A DNA stretch of 64,000 nucleotides from NCBI GenBank assembly GCA_037389465.1, contig JAZARR010000197.1:1308001-1372000 (forward strand). Direction: 5' to 3'. How positions within the stretch are numbered: position 1 is the stretch's first letter; the number at the start of each line of letters is the position of its first letter. The notes below the pieces were generated by a model. The model had not been told where the DNA came from and did not search any database. It was given only the letters and a program-made list of their open reading frames with translations. The position numbers and the translations under genes are program-made. Positions 49,501 to 62,261 of the stretch are shown one piece after another. Source of the stretch: Baylisascaris procyonis. Lineage: Eukaryota > Nematoda > Chromadorea > Rhabditida > Ascarididae.

Positions 49501-51700
49501 CACCACTATTCGTTATAATAAACACAACGGATTCATTTCAATATCAAATTTTTATTTATTTATTTCAATGAACAGAGCATTCATTACGAATACATATCTC
49601 TTCATATTGCTTCCACCAGCTCTAACCCAATGCCTCTTTGATCCACTTTGCTCCTGTAATCTTTAGTTTGGCTTCCGCTTTATTGCAGATCGGTCACGTG
49701 AACGTTAGGGCTTATGCTCGTCTCGTGCCCGACGGATGCTGACAAGCCGAACTATATCAAATTATATCAGTTTATTATCTGTTCATATCAAGCAGCTCCC
49801 AGTGTGAGATCTGAGCATTTAGTAAAGGGGACTGTTTGTCTTATAGGCCTCCATTTTCAACTGCCTTTTCATTCAGTAATTTTTAATGAGAACAAAAAAA
49901 CTAATGCCTTCTTTAAGAGTCGGTGCTTTTCCTCAGCAATCGGAATACGTTTTTTTCCAAAAAGCTAGTAGAAAATAATTGTTATGAATGATATATCAAC
50001 CTTAAACTTTTTATCACTATGCGTAATTGAAAAGCCTTCATTCGTTTCTCCCGTATATACATAAGAAAATTTGTCGCATAATGTTCATGGAAATGACAAA
50101 AAAATAATAAAATTTTCAATGTTGCATGAAAAGTTCAGCGATAAAAAGTTGTCAATCGAGTGCAAAACAAAAATTGAAATACATTCAATAATTCATGAAA
50201 ACCATGATCGAGTTAGGCACTAAATTTCATAGAAATTTAAAATTTTAAATTACAGGATGGACACGATATCAGCGTACTATGGGAACGACTACGGTTAAAA
50301 TTTTCTCGAAGGGGTGACCAGTGGTATTTTCACAGTGTCATAGATATCTGTCATATGAATTCAGAATCGTGATTGTATCAAGAAGCATTTCCGTCCACGA
50401 TTTAGTTCTACTCCAACACATCGTTTGAGTGAATTGTTAGATTTTGAGCGATATTTTTGGCTTGTAAATAAATTTGCTTTTCGAACTCGCAGTGTTCAGT
50501 GGTAGCGAAAATTCGTAGAATCGTAGAACGGCGAATCGAAAGACGTAGAGCTGTTTCTTAGGATTGAAGCTTAAAATGAGCTTAAATATACTATTACAAC
50601 CATCGTTCCGTCGGGTACAATGAATTGCAAGAGATTTAAATAGGAAGAAAGGCGAACAAGAAAGATCTCTTTACAGTGTTCATACGTTTATTACCAAAGC
50701 ACAAAAACACGTGAAACGTCGACCTCATCAATGAAAACTATTTTTCAGTGTCTGTGTAATTCAGCAACTGAATAAAATGGTTTTGCAACGTTACCCATTC
50801 ATCAGGTTATGCTTTTCGTATAACCTTCTTTTCAACTTCTTTTGCAAAATTATAAATAAGCCGTGAAAGTTTATATAGCTAGAGACGAATCCAGCATGAC
50901 TCTAATTCTTATGACAAGCCAATAACTAAAGTCGCAGAAAGTCAAACATGCAGAGCCGAAATTCACTGACCATCGATCTTTTTTCATGGTCATTTTTCAG
51001 TTACAATTGAAATGGCCTGTAATTTACTTAACTGTCAAAACTAATACGAAAGCATTTTAATTTTAGATGATTTGGATTTATAAATAATCGCAGATACAAA
51101 AAAAATAAATTTCTCTTGATAGCTTTTTTTGAATTTTTTGACACCTCCATATGAAAAAAAATAGAGCTTCTTGAACAAACGTAATCACTGGAAAGCGAAA
51201 ATTGTAGCGATATTTGATGAATTGATGACAATGAATAATGAGTGAGAAATATAGCAAAGAGAAAGACATGACACGTTTATTCGCATTTCCTTTAGTGGCG
51301 CCAGATAGCTGCCCATAACATCCAAAAATGACAATATAACGTTGTGTGTTAGATATTCTTGTCGAAATTGTTGAAACGCTTATCGTCGAATGAAAAATCG
51401 ACAACTTCAAGTTGAAATTACTTCATACAATATTTCAACAATTAGCAAAATTAAAAAGCAAGGGTTCATGCAATGATATCAATTATATTCTTCAAATATA
51501 ATTTTGTGGGAAACAAAGTTATATGACAGGTTAACTGATTGACATATTATTTGCACAAAAATGAATGCGTCAAGAAAATTGTATTAGTGATATTCGTTTC
51601 GAATTCTCAATTTTTCATGATTTTAATATTACAGATATAATTTCAACGCTTAGATGAGAAATGAAAAATACGAACTTTGCATAAGCATGTTGCAGTAATG
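46600..51700. other. Intergenic DNA, no gene seen
   Basis: Contains the presumed actin promoter on the minus strand. Several open frames of 60-80 codons occur on both strands (for example minus 47424-47651, hydrophobic). They lack recognisable motifs and matching splice-bounded partners, so I do not call them. Confidence 0.5.
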
Positions 51701-51713
51701 ACCAATGTCGATG

Positions 51714-52354
51714 TTATATTGGTGTCAGGTATGCGAGCTTACGAAGCTCATCGGGTGTCAAATCTGGACATGAATTATATTGCTCTTCATTGTTACAGTT
51801 TTGCTTCATTTTTTCAGGCTCTGGTTGTGGGTTTAATTGTTCTTCACGAGGAGTCACTTTTCCTTTCTCGATCGCCTAAATAAATTCGTCGTTGAAATAA
51901 ACACCAAGTCGTGTGGAATCAGTAGGCAGTGTGCACTAAAAAGCAAGCGAAAATGGCGAAAATTTTGCGGAACAAGTGTACGACAACTCAATTTTGACTT
52001 GATCGGAGCATTTAGAATTTGCGATTTTTTAAATTTGAGATGTATCACCTCATCGATGGCCTCGGCCTTTGCCTCTTCTACTAGAGGCTGCCTTTGTACA
52101 GGATCTTGCTCGAGTGCAGGTGTTGGCAAACTCGGAGTCGATGGAGCTGGAGAAACTGTCTTCGTTGACTTTGGTTTGACTTTACAAGTAATCTTCTTTT
52201 TTCTCGTGCAAATTTTGCAGCTTCTGCCACATTGCAAGAGAACACTTGTCGATAATATTCCAAGCACTATGACTAAAAGTGCTTGAGCGTTAGTTATGAT
52301 AATCCATCGATATTGACTGACTGCATTCGCTATCAAACACTCTAAATTCTGCAT
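51714..52354 (-). CDS. Small single-pass membrane protein, unknown, 2 exons, 155 aa
   Basis: I do not recognise a family. Exons on minus: 52354-52049 and 51875-51714, joined in phase 0 across a 173-base GT-AG intron (GAG|GTGATA ... TTTATTTAG|GCG). From the ATG at 52354 the protein has a short N-terminus, one hydrophobic segment at about residues 19-42 (core ALLVIVLGILSTSVLLQC), and a Cys/Lys-rich juxtamembrane patch (CGRSCKICTRKKK). A Pro/Ser/Thr-rich stretch follows, then an acidic, Gln/Glu-rich tail with NNEEQYNSCPDLTPDELRKL near the end and the stop after LTPI. This looks like a type II or III single-pass protein with a disordered tail. The frame is open upstream of the chosen Met to about 52432, so the true start could be earlier. 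Exon 2 composition is protein-like and hydrophilic, which supports the splice. Confidence 0.6.
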
Positions 52355-52439
52355 CTTTATGAAACAAGTGTGAAACGATGACAGACGAGATGGCACGATA
52401 TGCACATGTAGGCGTCGATCTTCTTTAAACAAACTTTTT

Positions 52440-55200
52440 CATACTTATTTGACCGACCATTACATAATCCATTAGCGGGTAATAAAACATAGGGAATTAT
52501 ACGTTCACTTTAAGGCCGATATGATCATTAATACAGAGCTTTCTATAAAGTTCCCTCTTTTTGCGACCTGATCGGTGTGAAATGCATACAAAACCTATTT
52601 TCACTCCATAAGTGTTTTTTGACGTTATTATGGATCAAGGCGAAATATGACGCAGAAATTTGTCGCTTAATAAATGATAAATTCAGGGAATTTCGAGACT
52701 CTAGCCTCAGTGATTTGGGAATTGGAACTGTTATGCAAACAAGAGCATTCTATATATGTTGCCATAAGGTTGCAATACACATCATGCTGATATCGTGCCC
52801 ATGTACATGTACTCAAGCAAATCCCCTCGAAATTCGCTCATTTAATCATGAAGGATTTCTATTATCTTAAAAAGTCTAAAGTGTACATCATCACAGTGCA
52901 TCATATCTCACCAAACTCTGTCGTGTGGTTGATGAAAGAAGTTGGGGGAGGAGGGAAGAGGGGGAGAATTGGGATTCAATTTAGCTTGGCTTTGAGAATA
53001 TTTTTTCGTGTCAATCGGATTCTTCCTCTTCGTTGTTTCTGGCTCTCTTGTGACCCTTATAGGAAAGCCATCCTCTCAAATCTTTTATCTCTTCTGCATG
53101 TGACATGATAGAGTAGTCTAAGGTGCACTTGCTCTACGTTCCAATGATCTTGGCGGTTTTCCTTTATCACCAAAAAAATTTGCGCATAAAGGAACATTTG
53201 ATAGTTTTGTTATTTAAGAGCATTTTACAAGCGATCAGATTCGAGAATATGCAATAAACCGATTATTTATAAGAAATTTGTACAAACGGTCAGCTCAATT
53301 GAGATTTAAACTTAATGCCAAATGTGCTTCTTTATTTCCCAGCAAATTATAGACGTGATTGATCTGGTGAAGCAGAATTGCACGATTGTGTTTCGTGCTA
53401 ATTCCTTTTGCATATTATTCCTTCTATTCTCATAATTTTTTTTTTAGCGACAATTAAGTTGAAATTTATTAATTCGCATTTAATTTGCTCATAATTTTGG
53501 CGGACGCAATTTACTGCAATATTTTAGTCGTTTCGATTAGAAGGATGAAATCGATTTTGATTTTCAATAAGAATTGAATTTCATATGTTTACTGTAGCTC
53601 AAACGAGATCTTATTGCATCCAAATAGGCTAAATATAATAGACGATTGTTTATAATGTGAGGGTTCAAGACTAGTCAATACTCGACATTTGAATTGCCCT
53701 ATTCTTGCAGATGTTTTCCGTTTTGCGAAAATCGGCAATTGATATCATCAAAAAATTAGCAAGTTGTTTAAATTGAAATAGAATCCACTCGATATGCCTT
53801 TCCGCTGAGTTTTTATTGAATTTATGAAAATTTGTGAAATTTTGGTTCGTTTCAATTGGTGAGAAAATTTTTGGCTGTGGAATTTCTTGGCAAGTTTTTT
53901 TTTTTCAGATTTGCGAAAAATTTCAATTTTTCTCTGCAGATTTTCGAGTATAGGGGAGTAAATATAAATTTTATTCGAATTATCACTACTTGCAAGCCTC
54001 CATATACGTAGACACTATAATGGCAGTTGCGCACTGTTCATTAATATGAGTCTCCTATTATAACCATTACTATGTAGTTTTTTTTTACCATAACTGTTAG
54101 TATGAAATTTCATTAATAGCCAGTAATGCAGGATTTCCACCACAATCATTAGTGACGTCATTCAGATTTGTTGACAGCGAAACAAACCAACTTGATGAAT
54201 AAACAATGAGCGAATTGACACCACGGACGAAGAGGACAACCATAGTCGGCACAATGAAGACAAACATTTTCACTGAAAAAAACTATACATATTTTTTTCA
54301 TATCTTTTTCACATCATCTCTACACGGTTGACATTCGAAATCCTCCGAATATATCTTTTAGATACTCGGATAATAAAATGAAAAAATACTTTTTTTTTTG
54401 CATTTTTAAAGCAACTAAAATTAAAAATTTAATGAAAATTACACCAGACAGCAATAATTTAAAAAAAAAGCTTTCTTTAATTGCAAAGAGCAAATTTTTC
54501 ATATTCTTGAAAGTTTATTGAGAAATAAATTACAGTAGAAATTCCCTCCCATAAGATTCTATATTCAAAAACTAATCAAAATTCTTTGGTTAATTATATA
54601 AGCATTTTTTTAACCAATAACAATATCCGTTTTAATCTCAATTAAATCCTTAATACGTAAATGTATTAACGTACCGCAATAAGAGAGTTTTTAATAAGCG
54701 GAATTTTTGAACAATTGGCCGCACAACACCGTAGAGAATAAAACAACTGCTAAAAAATCAATGAATGCAATATTTCGTTGCGAAAATTTCGTTGATGATT
54801 AATCGATCATAATTGTACTAAGCTATATAATTATGCATAAAGTTTGTATTTTAATTGTGAATAGATATTCAGTATTGAGATTTTCTATAATTTTTATTCG
54901 TAGCATATATATCAATTTGATTGTTGGAAAGTTCGAAGGAAATTGTTTTATATGTAGATAATTTTCAATGAATTTTATAATTCTGGTTTTAGTGATAATG
55001 AAATTGAAATTGCTATTATGTAGGATAGGCGCAAACACATATGTAGGCACTTATAGATATGATCTTTTCTATAGACATGAGAATTCAATGTCTGTCCTTT
55101 GTGATTTTACTAACTAAAAGAGATGATTTATAAATCTTAGATTGAACGATGGAGTTAATTCAATGAATAAGATGGCCACATTCATCATCGCCTACCTTCG
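52440..55200. other. AT-rich intergenic DNA, no gene seen
   Basis: No exon or repeat structure recognised on either strand apart from homopolymer runs. Confidence 0.5.
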
Positions 55201-55214
55201 AGAATTTTACTGGT

Positions 55215-56130
55215 CTTGCTGGTTGTATATATAAATGGTGTGTCTTATAATTTATCAACTATGTGCAAGTTGTTTGCAGATAATTTAAAAATCTGTCTCC
55301 CTTTGAATGATTCTTCAATTGATTTTCATATCTTTCAGAGGGATCCCTACCTCTTTGGCGAATCGTCGAAATTTTAGCAACTGGATATTTCGCATGAGAA
55401 ATGCCATGTTCTTCACATCAGTTATGTCCACGAATGCTTTCTACAGTTGCACGTTAAAGTTTTACTTTCTAGAGATGGTGGCATTCGGGATCTCGGTATT
55501 TACATTTCTCTCGATTTGCAATGGAATTTGTAGTGCGCAGTATTTGGTATAAAAGCGTTGAAGGTGACCAACTGTATACTATGTGTTTTAGAGCACAGAT
55601 GTATTGAACATGATCGTAAAGTGTATATTGTGCACTGCCGTCCTGTTGTGGAATATTGCACGCAAAGTATGGTCACCTCACTTTATGGGAAATGTAAAAT
55701 TGTTGAAAATTTCCAAGACTATTATACTCGTATGATATTCCGGAAAGTGTTTGTTCATCCCTATATGCCCGAATATGAGACTAGACTATGGGTTTTTAAC
55801 CTCAAACCCTTGCAGCATCGTCGAATCAAGGTCGATCTAGCCTTTTGTTTCAAAATTCCCAAGGGTTTGTTTGATATACATCGGGAAAAACTGTTCACAC
55901 AAGAACTTCCACCCCATTGCCTCCAACTATTGCGGAAAGCATTCTCTTTGAAAAGCGTCCTTTACAGTTTTATATTGTCAGCTGTTCGTATTTGGAATGG
56001 ATTTTATCGTGAAATCGGTATGAAGCATAGAACCTCTTTTTTTGTAGAGTCTTGTCGATTTCTTCCGATTGACTGCCTCATTTCGTTGATTCGATCTCGT
56101 TCATCGTCCACCATTTCCTTTTCTTCGATA
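55215..56130 (+). mobile_element. 3' remnant of a CR1/jockey-like LINE
   Basis: The reverse transcriptase end and C-terminal region of a non-LTR retrotransposon are readable in shifting frames. First is YINGVSYNLSTMCKLFADNLK (split here as YINGVSYNLS and CKLFADN), where FADD/YADD should stand. Then DSSIDFHIFQRD and QLDISHEKCHVLHIS follow. After a frame change come HCRPVVEYCTQSM (55640), YYTRMIFRKVF, PEYETRLWVFNLKPLQHRRIK and SAVRIWNGFYREIG (near 55980). This order matches the RT palm end and the connection region of jockey/CR1-type elements. An internal stop, a frameshift and a changed catalytic residue show it is inactive, and the 5' part is missing (5' truncation). Confidence 0.78.
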
Positions 56131-56162
56131 ATTTTTTTTACAGTACACTTCATTTTACCCAC

Positions 56163-56184
56163 ATATATATATATATATATATAT
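56163..56184. repeat. Short (TA)n at the LINE 3' end
   Basis: About 22 bases of TA dinucleotide near the 3' end of the LINE remnant. Confidence 0.9.
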
Positions 56185-57215
56185 TCCTTTATTATTCTGT
56201 TGCTTGTTGGAGTCTTCTTTCTTCATAAATTTGAATGAAGATAATTTAATTGATTGATATTCGGCTCTTGCAACGACTTTCAGATTACGGTATTGTGCGT
56301 GGCAAATTTTCCCAGCATAGTTGCAGTGGTCGATGCAATCAGTGTGGACATCACTCCTTGCAGGAAGGTTGTTCTACATTTTTTTCTGTTACTAAAGGAG
56401 GTCGTAGTGTGTGATTTCTCGGAGATAACGTATGCTGCGACCGTTTAGGGGGGTTCCGATGTTAAATGCGCCATTATAGTAAATGTTTTATTGGGAATTT
56501 CGCATCCACATTATTATTTCCTATAGTTGTGGGGGGTGTCCTTCAACTGTGAGTGGGAATGATGCTGTTTTTTTTTTTTTTTTGAGGGAGGGGGGCGAGT
56601 AAGGAAGCAGGAAAAATAAGGTTGGGGGGAATGATGTCGAAAATGATTGAAAAAGTTTTAATAAAGGGCTTGCTAAGTCAAGATAACGGAGTAATGAAAT
56701 TTCTGCACATAACGTGCTTATTTGTGTTGCGATGTAAATGTGCACCTAGGTGTCATTCATTTGCATGTCGAAATAACGTTTTCCAGTGTTTATATTAATT
56801 TCGTTCCAGCGACGTACCTTTCTTTGTTTTTATTTTATTTGAAGCGCTAGATTTCATTGCAATGGAGGAGGCCAGCCGATTCGTTGTTCGTTATGACAGT
56901 AGGCTACTATGTTGAATTCCGATTATCGGCGTGAAGGGAGGCGGGGGGGAGAGTAGGGGTGGGAAAAGAGGCTCAAAAAACAATCTATAATAACAACGCT
57001 GCGGGAAAATAGATGCCTCGCGCTAATTGCTGTAGTCGGATTTCTCAAGTGTATGGGCGATGCCTTCGAAGATGTCGCACCACCAACGCATTTTCTGGTA
57101 GCATGTTTGCAGTTAAGTGTATATCCACGCATATTTTGTATATACGTATACGTGCAGATGTTTGCGTATGCGCGTATATGTTGCATCCATGGTACGTGAC
57201 ATATGCAGCTATATG

Positions 57216-57219
<4 letters not shown>

Positions 57220-57296
<77 letters not shown>
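57220..57296. repeat. (TA)n microsatellite
   Basis: About 77 bases of TA dinucleotide, in intergenic DNA. Confidence 0.97.
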
Positions 57297-57299
<3 letters not shown>

Positions 57300-57520
57300 T
57301 TTATGTATAGTTTTTCACGGGTCGAAATGCAGGTGGCGAGGTTAAAGTGAAACGTGGAAAACATTATGTGTGTGTGTGCATACAAGTACATATACATCTA
57401 TAAGTATAAATGTGCATTTATACATATTTGTGCATATATTTGCACATCTGCAATAGGAGCGGAATCCGTTGAAAACGGATTGTGTTAGGCGTTAAAAGGG
57501 AATTCTTTACGCTCCTCCCT

Positions 57521-57589
57521 TTCCGGAATATAAGCTCTCCCCTTTCCGGAATATAAACTCTCTCCTTTCGGGAATATGAACCTCTTCCG
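57521..57589. repeat. 23-bp tandem repeat, 3 copies
   Basis: TTCCGGAATATAARCTCTCC units start at 57521, 57544 and 57567 (third copy TTCGGGAATATG), an exact 23-bp period. Confidence 0.85.
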
Positions 57590-58399
57590 ACGTATCTTGC
57601 CAATCCCTGTTAAGAGTGGACAACCGTTTATGTAGGAGCGCCACCACTGTCATCTATGCATTACTATCTTTTTTTTTCAGCGTTGTGCTTCATAAAATGG
57701 GATGTAAATTTGCAGGTAGTTTGGGGACTTTGAATGTTGAAATGGAATGAAGTGTAGGAAAGTCTGATCGAAATGAAATTTGGAAACACTGAAGTGATGT
57801 GCAAGGCACAGTATGGGAAGCACATTGAGGCAGAAAGTCGTTTGTTGGAAAATTGCAACTGAAAATAGCTGTTTGTTGTAAAAGTATTGTTGAATAGCTA
57901 TAAAGGTAGATGAAAAGAGCAAAAAAAGGCTACATATGGAAGTGAAAGAAACTTCCTGAAAAACGATGTGAGAAGAGTAGAAATGTTAAGTAGGATGGAA
58001 CGGGGCCTGAGAATGTTTGAAGCTGTTTATTAAAGGTTAGCGATAAGTAAATGACTTCCGAAAATGTTGCCGAAATAGAAAGAAACATGGGAAATGTTGT
58101 AAAAGGATTCCGGAAAGATGGTGAAAAAGACAAAGATATTCGGTAAAATAAAATCATAAACGAGTTGTTATTGGCGATAATTCATCGATTTAGTGGAATG
58201 AGCATGAATTTCATATAATTGAGCCGAATTCAGTCAAATGACTATCTACAGTTAGGACGTGCAACTATCATTAAAACTACAACATATAGTTCCAACCGGT
58301 AGAGTTTCAACGCTTTACTCCTTTTCGCAATCGTCACTTCGCCATGTAACTATTTTACTAAGGATTTATTTACAAATGCCCTTATGGACTCCAATGTTG

Positions 58400-58413
58400 T
58401 TCTTTTATTTTAG
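58400..58413 (+). promoter_or_regulatory. Acceptor-like site before the nonaspanin start
   Basis: TTCTTTTATTTTAG ends at 58413, 26 bases before the ATG at 58440. It is suited to spliced-leader addition or to joining a 5' non-coding exon. Confidence 0.4.
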
Positions 58414-58439
58414 GGTGTTAATTTCGAACACAAGGAGAT

Positions 58440-61400
58440 ATGGCATGTTGGTTGATGATTTCATGCAATGTGTTGCTGGTGACATTTGCCACGCTTGCGT
58501 CAGCGTTCTATTTGCCCGGTCTTGCCCCTGTGAATTTCTGCGAACGATCTCAGGCGAAGCCAAATTGTCCGGTATGTGTTTAGCTTCATTCTAGCGTGTT
58601 CTATATCATATATTGTCACTATCATATAGATGCGATACCCATGTGTTTATCCAGCTATTGCTGATTTCAGGTTGGAAACCATTGGACTTGAAGTGAATAT
58701 AATTTGCACTGTAGAATGAATTTCTTTGCCAATTTCCAAATTGATTCATTACCTCCAGTGGAAATTGTAGTGACTTTAAATAATTTTGCAGACGTTTTGA
58801 TGGGAAGTTGGGTGCATTAGAGATTTATCGGGCCGCATTTAGCATATATTGAGTTGAAAGGAACGAATGTTTCATGAAGCTTTATATGAGCGGTGGATTG
58901 GTTTAAAATATGATGGTTATGCCCTATTGCTTGTCAACCATTGATAAATACCAGCTAGACCGTTGAGCTTAGTTGCAATAAGAAGCTTATCGTGCCAGCC
59001 GCACTGGCACGATTTTCCACTATATTTATTATCACGACTTGTGGCAACGTTTAGTAACTGCAATCATCTCTAATTTACTTATTCAGGGTTGCATTAGGTG
59101 CTAAGAAATGTGAGCATATAAAACTTTGATTTAAACTCTTGCTTCTTGCCGTGATAATGCCTTAACATTTCATCTAATGGGTAGAAAAAAGCAGCTGGCC
59201 TATTGTGAAGCTTCGATTTATGAGAGTTTTATAAATAACAAAACTTCTGGGAAATATTTTAATCAAAACTTAAAGCGTTAGACAAATGCTTATGGATATC
59301 GTGAAAAAACGCGATGATTATCAGTAATTCCATTACATGGAACAAAGAGTACTGCATATTTGGTTGCGTTATTTGTAGCCGGTTGTCATATTTTCTTTGG
59401 ATAGAATACTGCATATTTGGTTGCCTTATTTGTAGCCGGTTGTCATATTTTCTTTGACAGAATCTTTGTTGTGCTATCGCTTTTTAGACATGTGTGACAC
59501 TGGTATTTGTTTTCAATAGGTAACAACATGAAATAATTTAAAGAACAATCAACAAAAAGAGATCATGCATTGATTCACCAGTATATGCCAGCCACACAAC
59601 GAAACTACCATATTAGCACATTGCCATTTTCAGTTTGGATGATCATAGAACTGTGTCCTTCATAATCACGGATCTTGGTTGGGTAATAGAGGAAGAAATG
59701 AATGAAACAGTGATTGCTGGTCAAAAATGACGACCATAAAAGACATCATGAATTATGTCTAGAACATTCGTATCAAGGTAATCGATTATAGTGACCCTAT
59801 GTATGCCATAAAATGTAGGAGTAAAAGACTTTCCCGAAATCATCGAAATTGATTTGATGAGAATAGATGGCAAGTTCATAGTGCACCAATAACCTAAGCA
59901 ATCAAAAGCCTTGGCAGAATCTGAAGCGATTCAGCTAGGACCGCAATAGATAGCTAACAAGTGATATTCGGAAGTTAATTCTGCGCATAGAATCTCGCAA
60001 CCAAAAGGAAAATTCAAAGGTTCAATTAAAGAGACATTTCGACGTCTCGATGTTTTTTGGTTACAATATCAAATCTTCCAGAGTAATAAGGAAGAAGTTG
60101 GTCACTATAAAAGGCAGAGTGCAGTAAGTTAAAAGGAAGCAGAGAATCGCAGATTGAAAACTTCGGAAGCAACCAAAGTTCATTCAGTTCATCACAGACA
60201 CGTCAACAATTGAAGTATATATACAAGTGATCCTAGTGAGTTGATAAAGCGGTACAACCGAGACCGAAAAAGTTTCACTGTTTGAGTGAGCAAAAAACTA
60301 TCGTTGACACAGGTGCCTTCTAGGTTTGCATTTATCAATGAATTTTTCACACTCGTATTGGTGAGCGAGACTGGCTGGCGTTCATTCATTGGAAACGTCA
60401 TCAGAAAGAAAAAAAGAGGCAATCTGTTTTGTTTATTTTGAGGGATTTCCGCTTATCCTGTCGTCAGTATAATGGAATTTGCAGAGCAACGTAACATTGT
60501 ATGTGAATCGCCTGGATAGCGACCAAAGTGTTATTCCTTACGAATATCACAGGTATTTTGTCCATATTTTTTATCGATCTTTTCATCCTCTGTGAAAGAG
60601 TTTTCTGAAGATTAGGTGTATTCGTGTATCCATATATTTCAACTCGGCATCCGAAGTAGCAGGCCAAATAGTTTTTAGACCATAGATGTCTAAGTCTCCT
60701 CGAATCCCATGTCAACAGTTTATAGCTTATAGCTGTTAAATGTTCTCACCTTTCGCTGTACCAAGTGGAAAGGTAGTAACTTATCCATAGATAAGCTTAT
60801 TATATATGTTCCCTTTCCCCTATCCCCCAACTCGGATAAGTTTCTGCACTTTAATAAGTTTTTTTTACCAACATACATAAGTTTCTAAGGCCTATAAATT
60901 TCATGTAGTTTTGTTATTGTTGTGTCTTAAAGTTATCCAACAGCTATGAGCACTCAAAAAAGATCCCGAGATATAGGCATGTTTTATTGTATGCAGGTGA
61001 TATAGTAGTTACATTTTTTCATCGTAATTCTTAGTGTGTTTCCGAAATGCGATTGCCTATGCTTTCTTTCATTTATGCTGGGGAAAAATTTGAGGAGCAT
61101 ATATGTGGAGTTCAATTTTAGTTACGCTTTGTTTGCCAATGAAACGTACTGCAGTGGGGGATCGATCAATCACTACTGTTTTTTTTTTTTAACTGGAACT
61201 CTTATGACCCAACTTGAAGCGCGAAGGAAGGAATAGCAAGTGTTGTCCGCCGTATAAAAGTCGTCGTACGAGTGCATGCATCTCAAAGACTGTGAATGGG
61301 GCAGTTCAGATTAACATCCATCCCCAAATCCTTTTAGTAATTGTTGCTTGCTTCATTTCAACCGGTGGTCTAACTCGGTGATTTTCAGTTTTGATTTTTG

Positions 61401-61776
61401 CATTGGTAGTGAAGATGAGTCACCTGTCGAAAATCTTGGTCAGGTTCTATTTGGAGAGCGTATCCGGCCTAGTCCGTATAACGTAAGTCTCAATTTTTTT
61501 TCTTGTAAGACGAAAATACAGCAATCTTTCTGCTAGGGGAATGGTCTGTTATAGGGGACGGCTGCTAAGTCGTCTCTCTTCAATGGTTTCATCTCCTATA
61601 TAGGTATAATCCGATACTGCGTTGTTTATCTGTGCATCTAAAATTTACGTAACGTTCCTGTAAATTGATGAATCAGCTTAGAACATGCGTTGCCTTTTAA
61701 GGTAAACAACACAATAAGCGGACTGAACGTGGAATATACATTATAAATATGTAAATATAAATAAATAAATAAATAA

Positions 61777-61862
<86 letters not shown>

Positions 61863-62261
61863 GTGCATTCATGTTTATACATATCTACATTTATGCTTAT
61901 TTATTTATTTGTTTATATGTGCATATGTAATTCATTTATCTTTATATTTATGTATATGCAATTATGTATGTGCATATATATATATTTCTGTATGTATATA
62001 TGCACATATGTATCATATGCCGCGATGTACATTTACATCGCATTGTGTTATATATGTTAAGAATTCGGGTGTCTGAAAGAATGATCATATGTCAGGGAAA
62101 AAGATTAATGATTTAAGCGAAGAATTTTTGCAGATAATCTTCAAAGAAGTGAAGACCTGTGCGATTCTATGTGAAAAGGAATACAAGTCTTCAAATTCGT
62201 TCGATAAAGGCAAACTTGAATTGCTACGGAAGGGAATGAAACTCAATTATCAGCATCATTG
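58440..62261 (+). CDS. TM9SF2: Nonaspanin (TM9SF2-type), first 4 exons, partial
   Basis: Endosome/Golgi protein with a large lumenal N-terminal domain and, in complete members, nine membrane spans. Exons 58440-58571, 60485-60552, 61389-61482, 62134-62261; phases agree, giving 140 codons plus two bases. Residues 1-21 are a signal peptide. Then come [79 protein letters not shown] and [20 protein letters not shown] and LNYQHHW are hallmarks of TM9SF2 rather than TM9SF4. The final Trp codon is split TG|G, so the next exon should begin with G and encode the NMPVTWCY region. I did not find it before 64000, so the gene either continues beyond the window or its next intron exceeds 1.7 kb. A (TA)n array lies in intron 3. 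Confidence 0.9.
59351..59456. repeat. 57-bp tandem duplication in nonaspanin intron 1
   Basis: Copies start at 59351 and 59408. Both contain ACTGCATATTTGGTTGC and TGTAGCCGGTTGTCATATTT; one G/C difference is visible within them. The high identity indicates a recent event. Confidence 0.9.
61755..61861. repeat. (TAAA)n followed by (TA)n in nonaspanin intron 3
   Basis: A run of AAAT units (61755-61781) passes directly into about 79 bases of TA dinucleotide. It is followed by TATG/CATA-rich simple sequence to about 62010. Confidence 0.95.

Larger units (their letters stand above)
56250..58400. other. Intergenic DNA upstream of the nonaspanin gene
   Basis: Contains G- and T-run stretches (56560-56620, 56940-56960), a long (TA)n array and a 23-bp tandem repeat. 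A short frame after an acceptor-like ACGACTTTCAG at about 56282 is Cys-rich, but I could not join it to anything. Confidence 0.45.
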
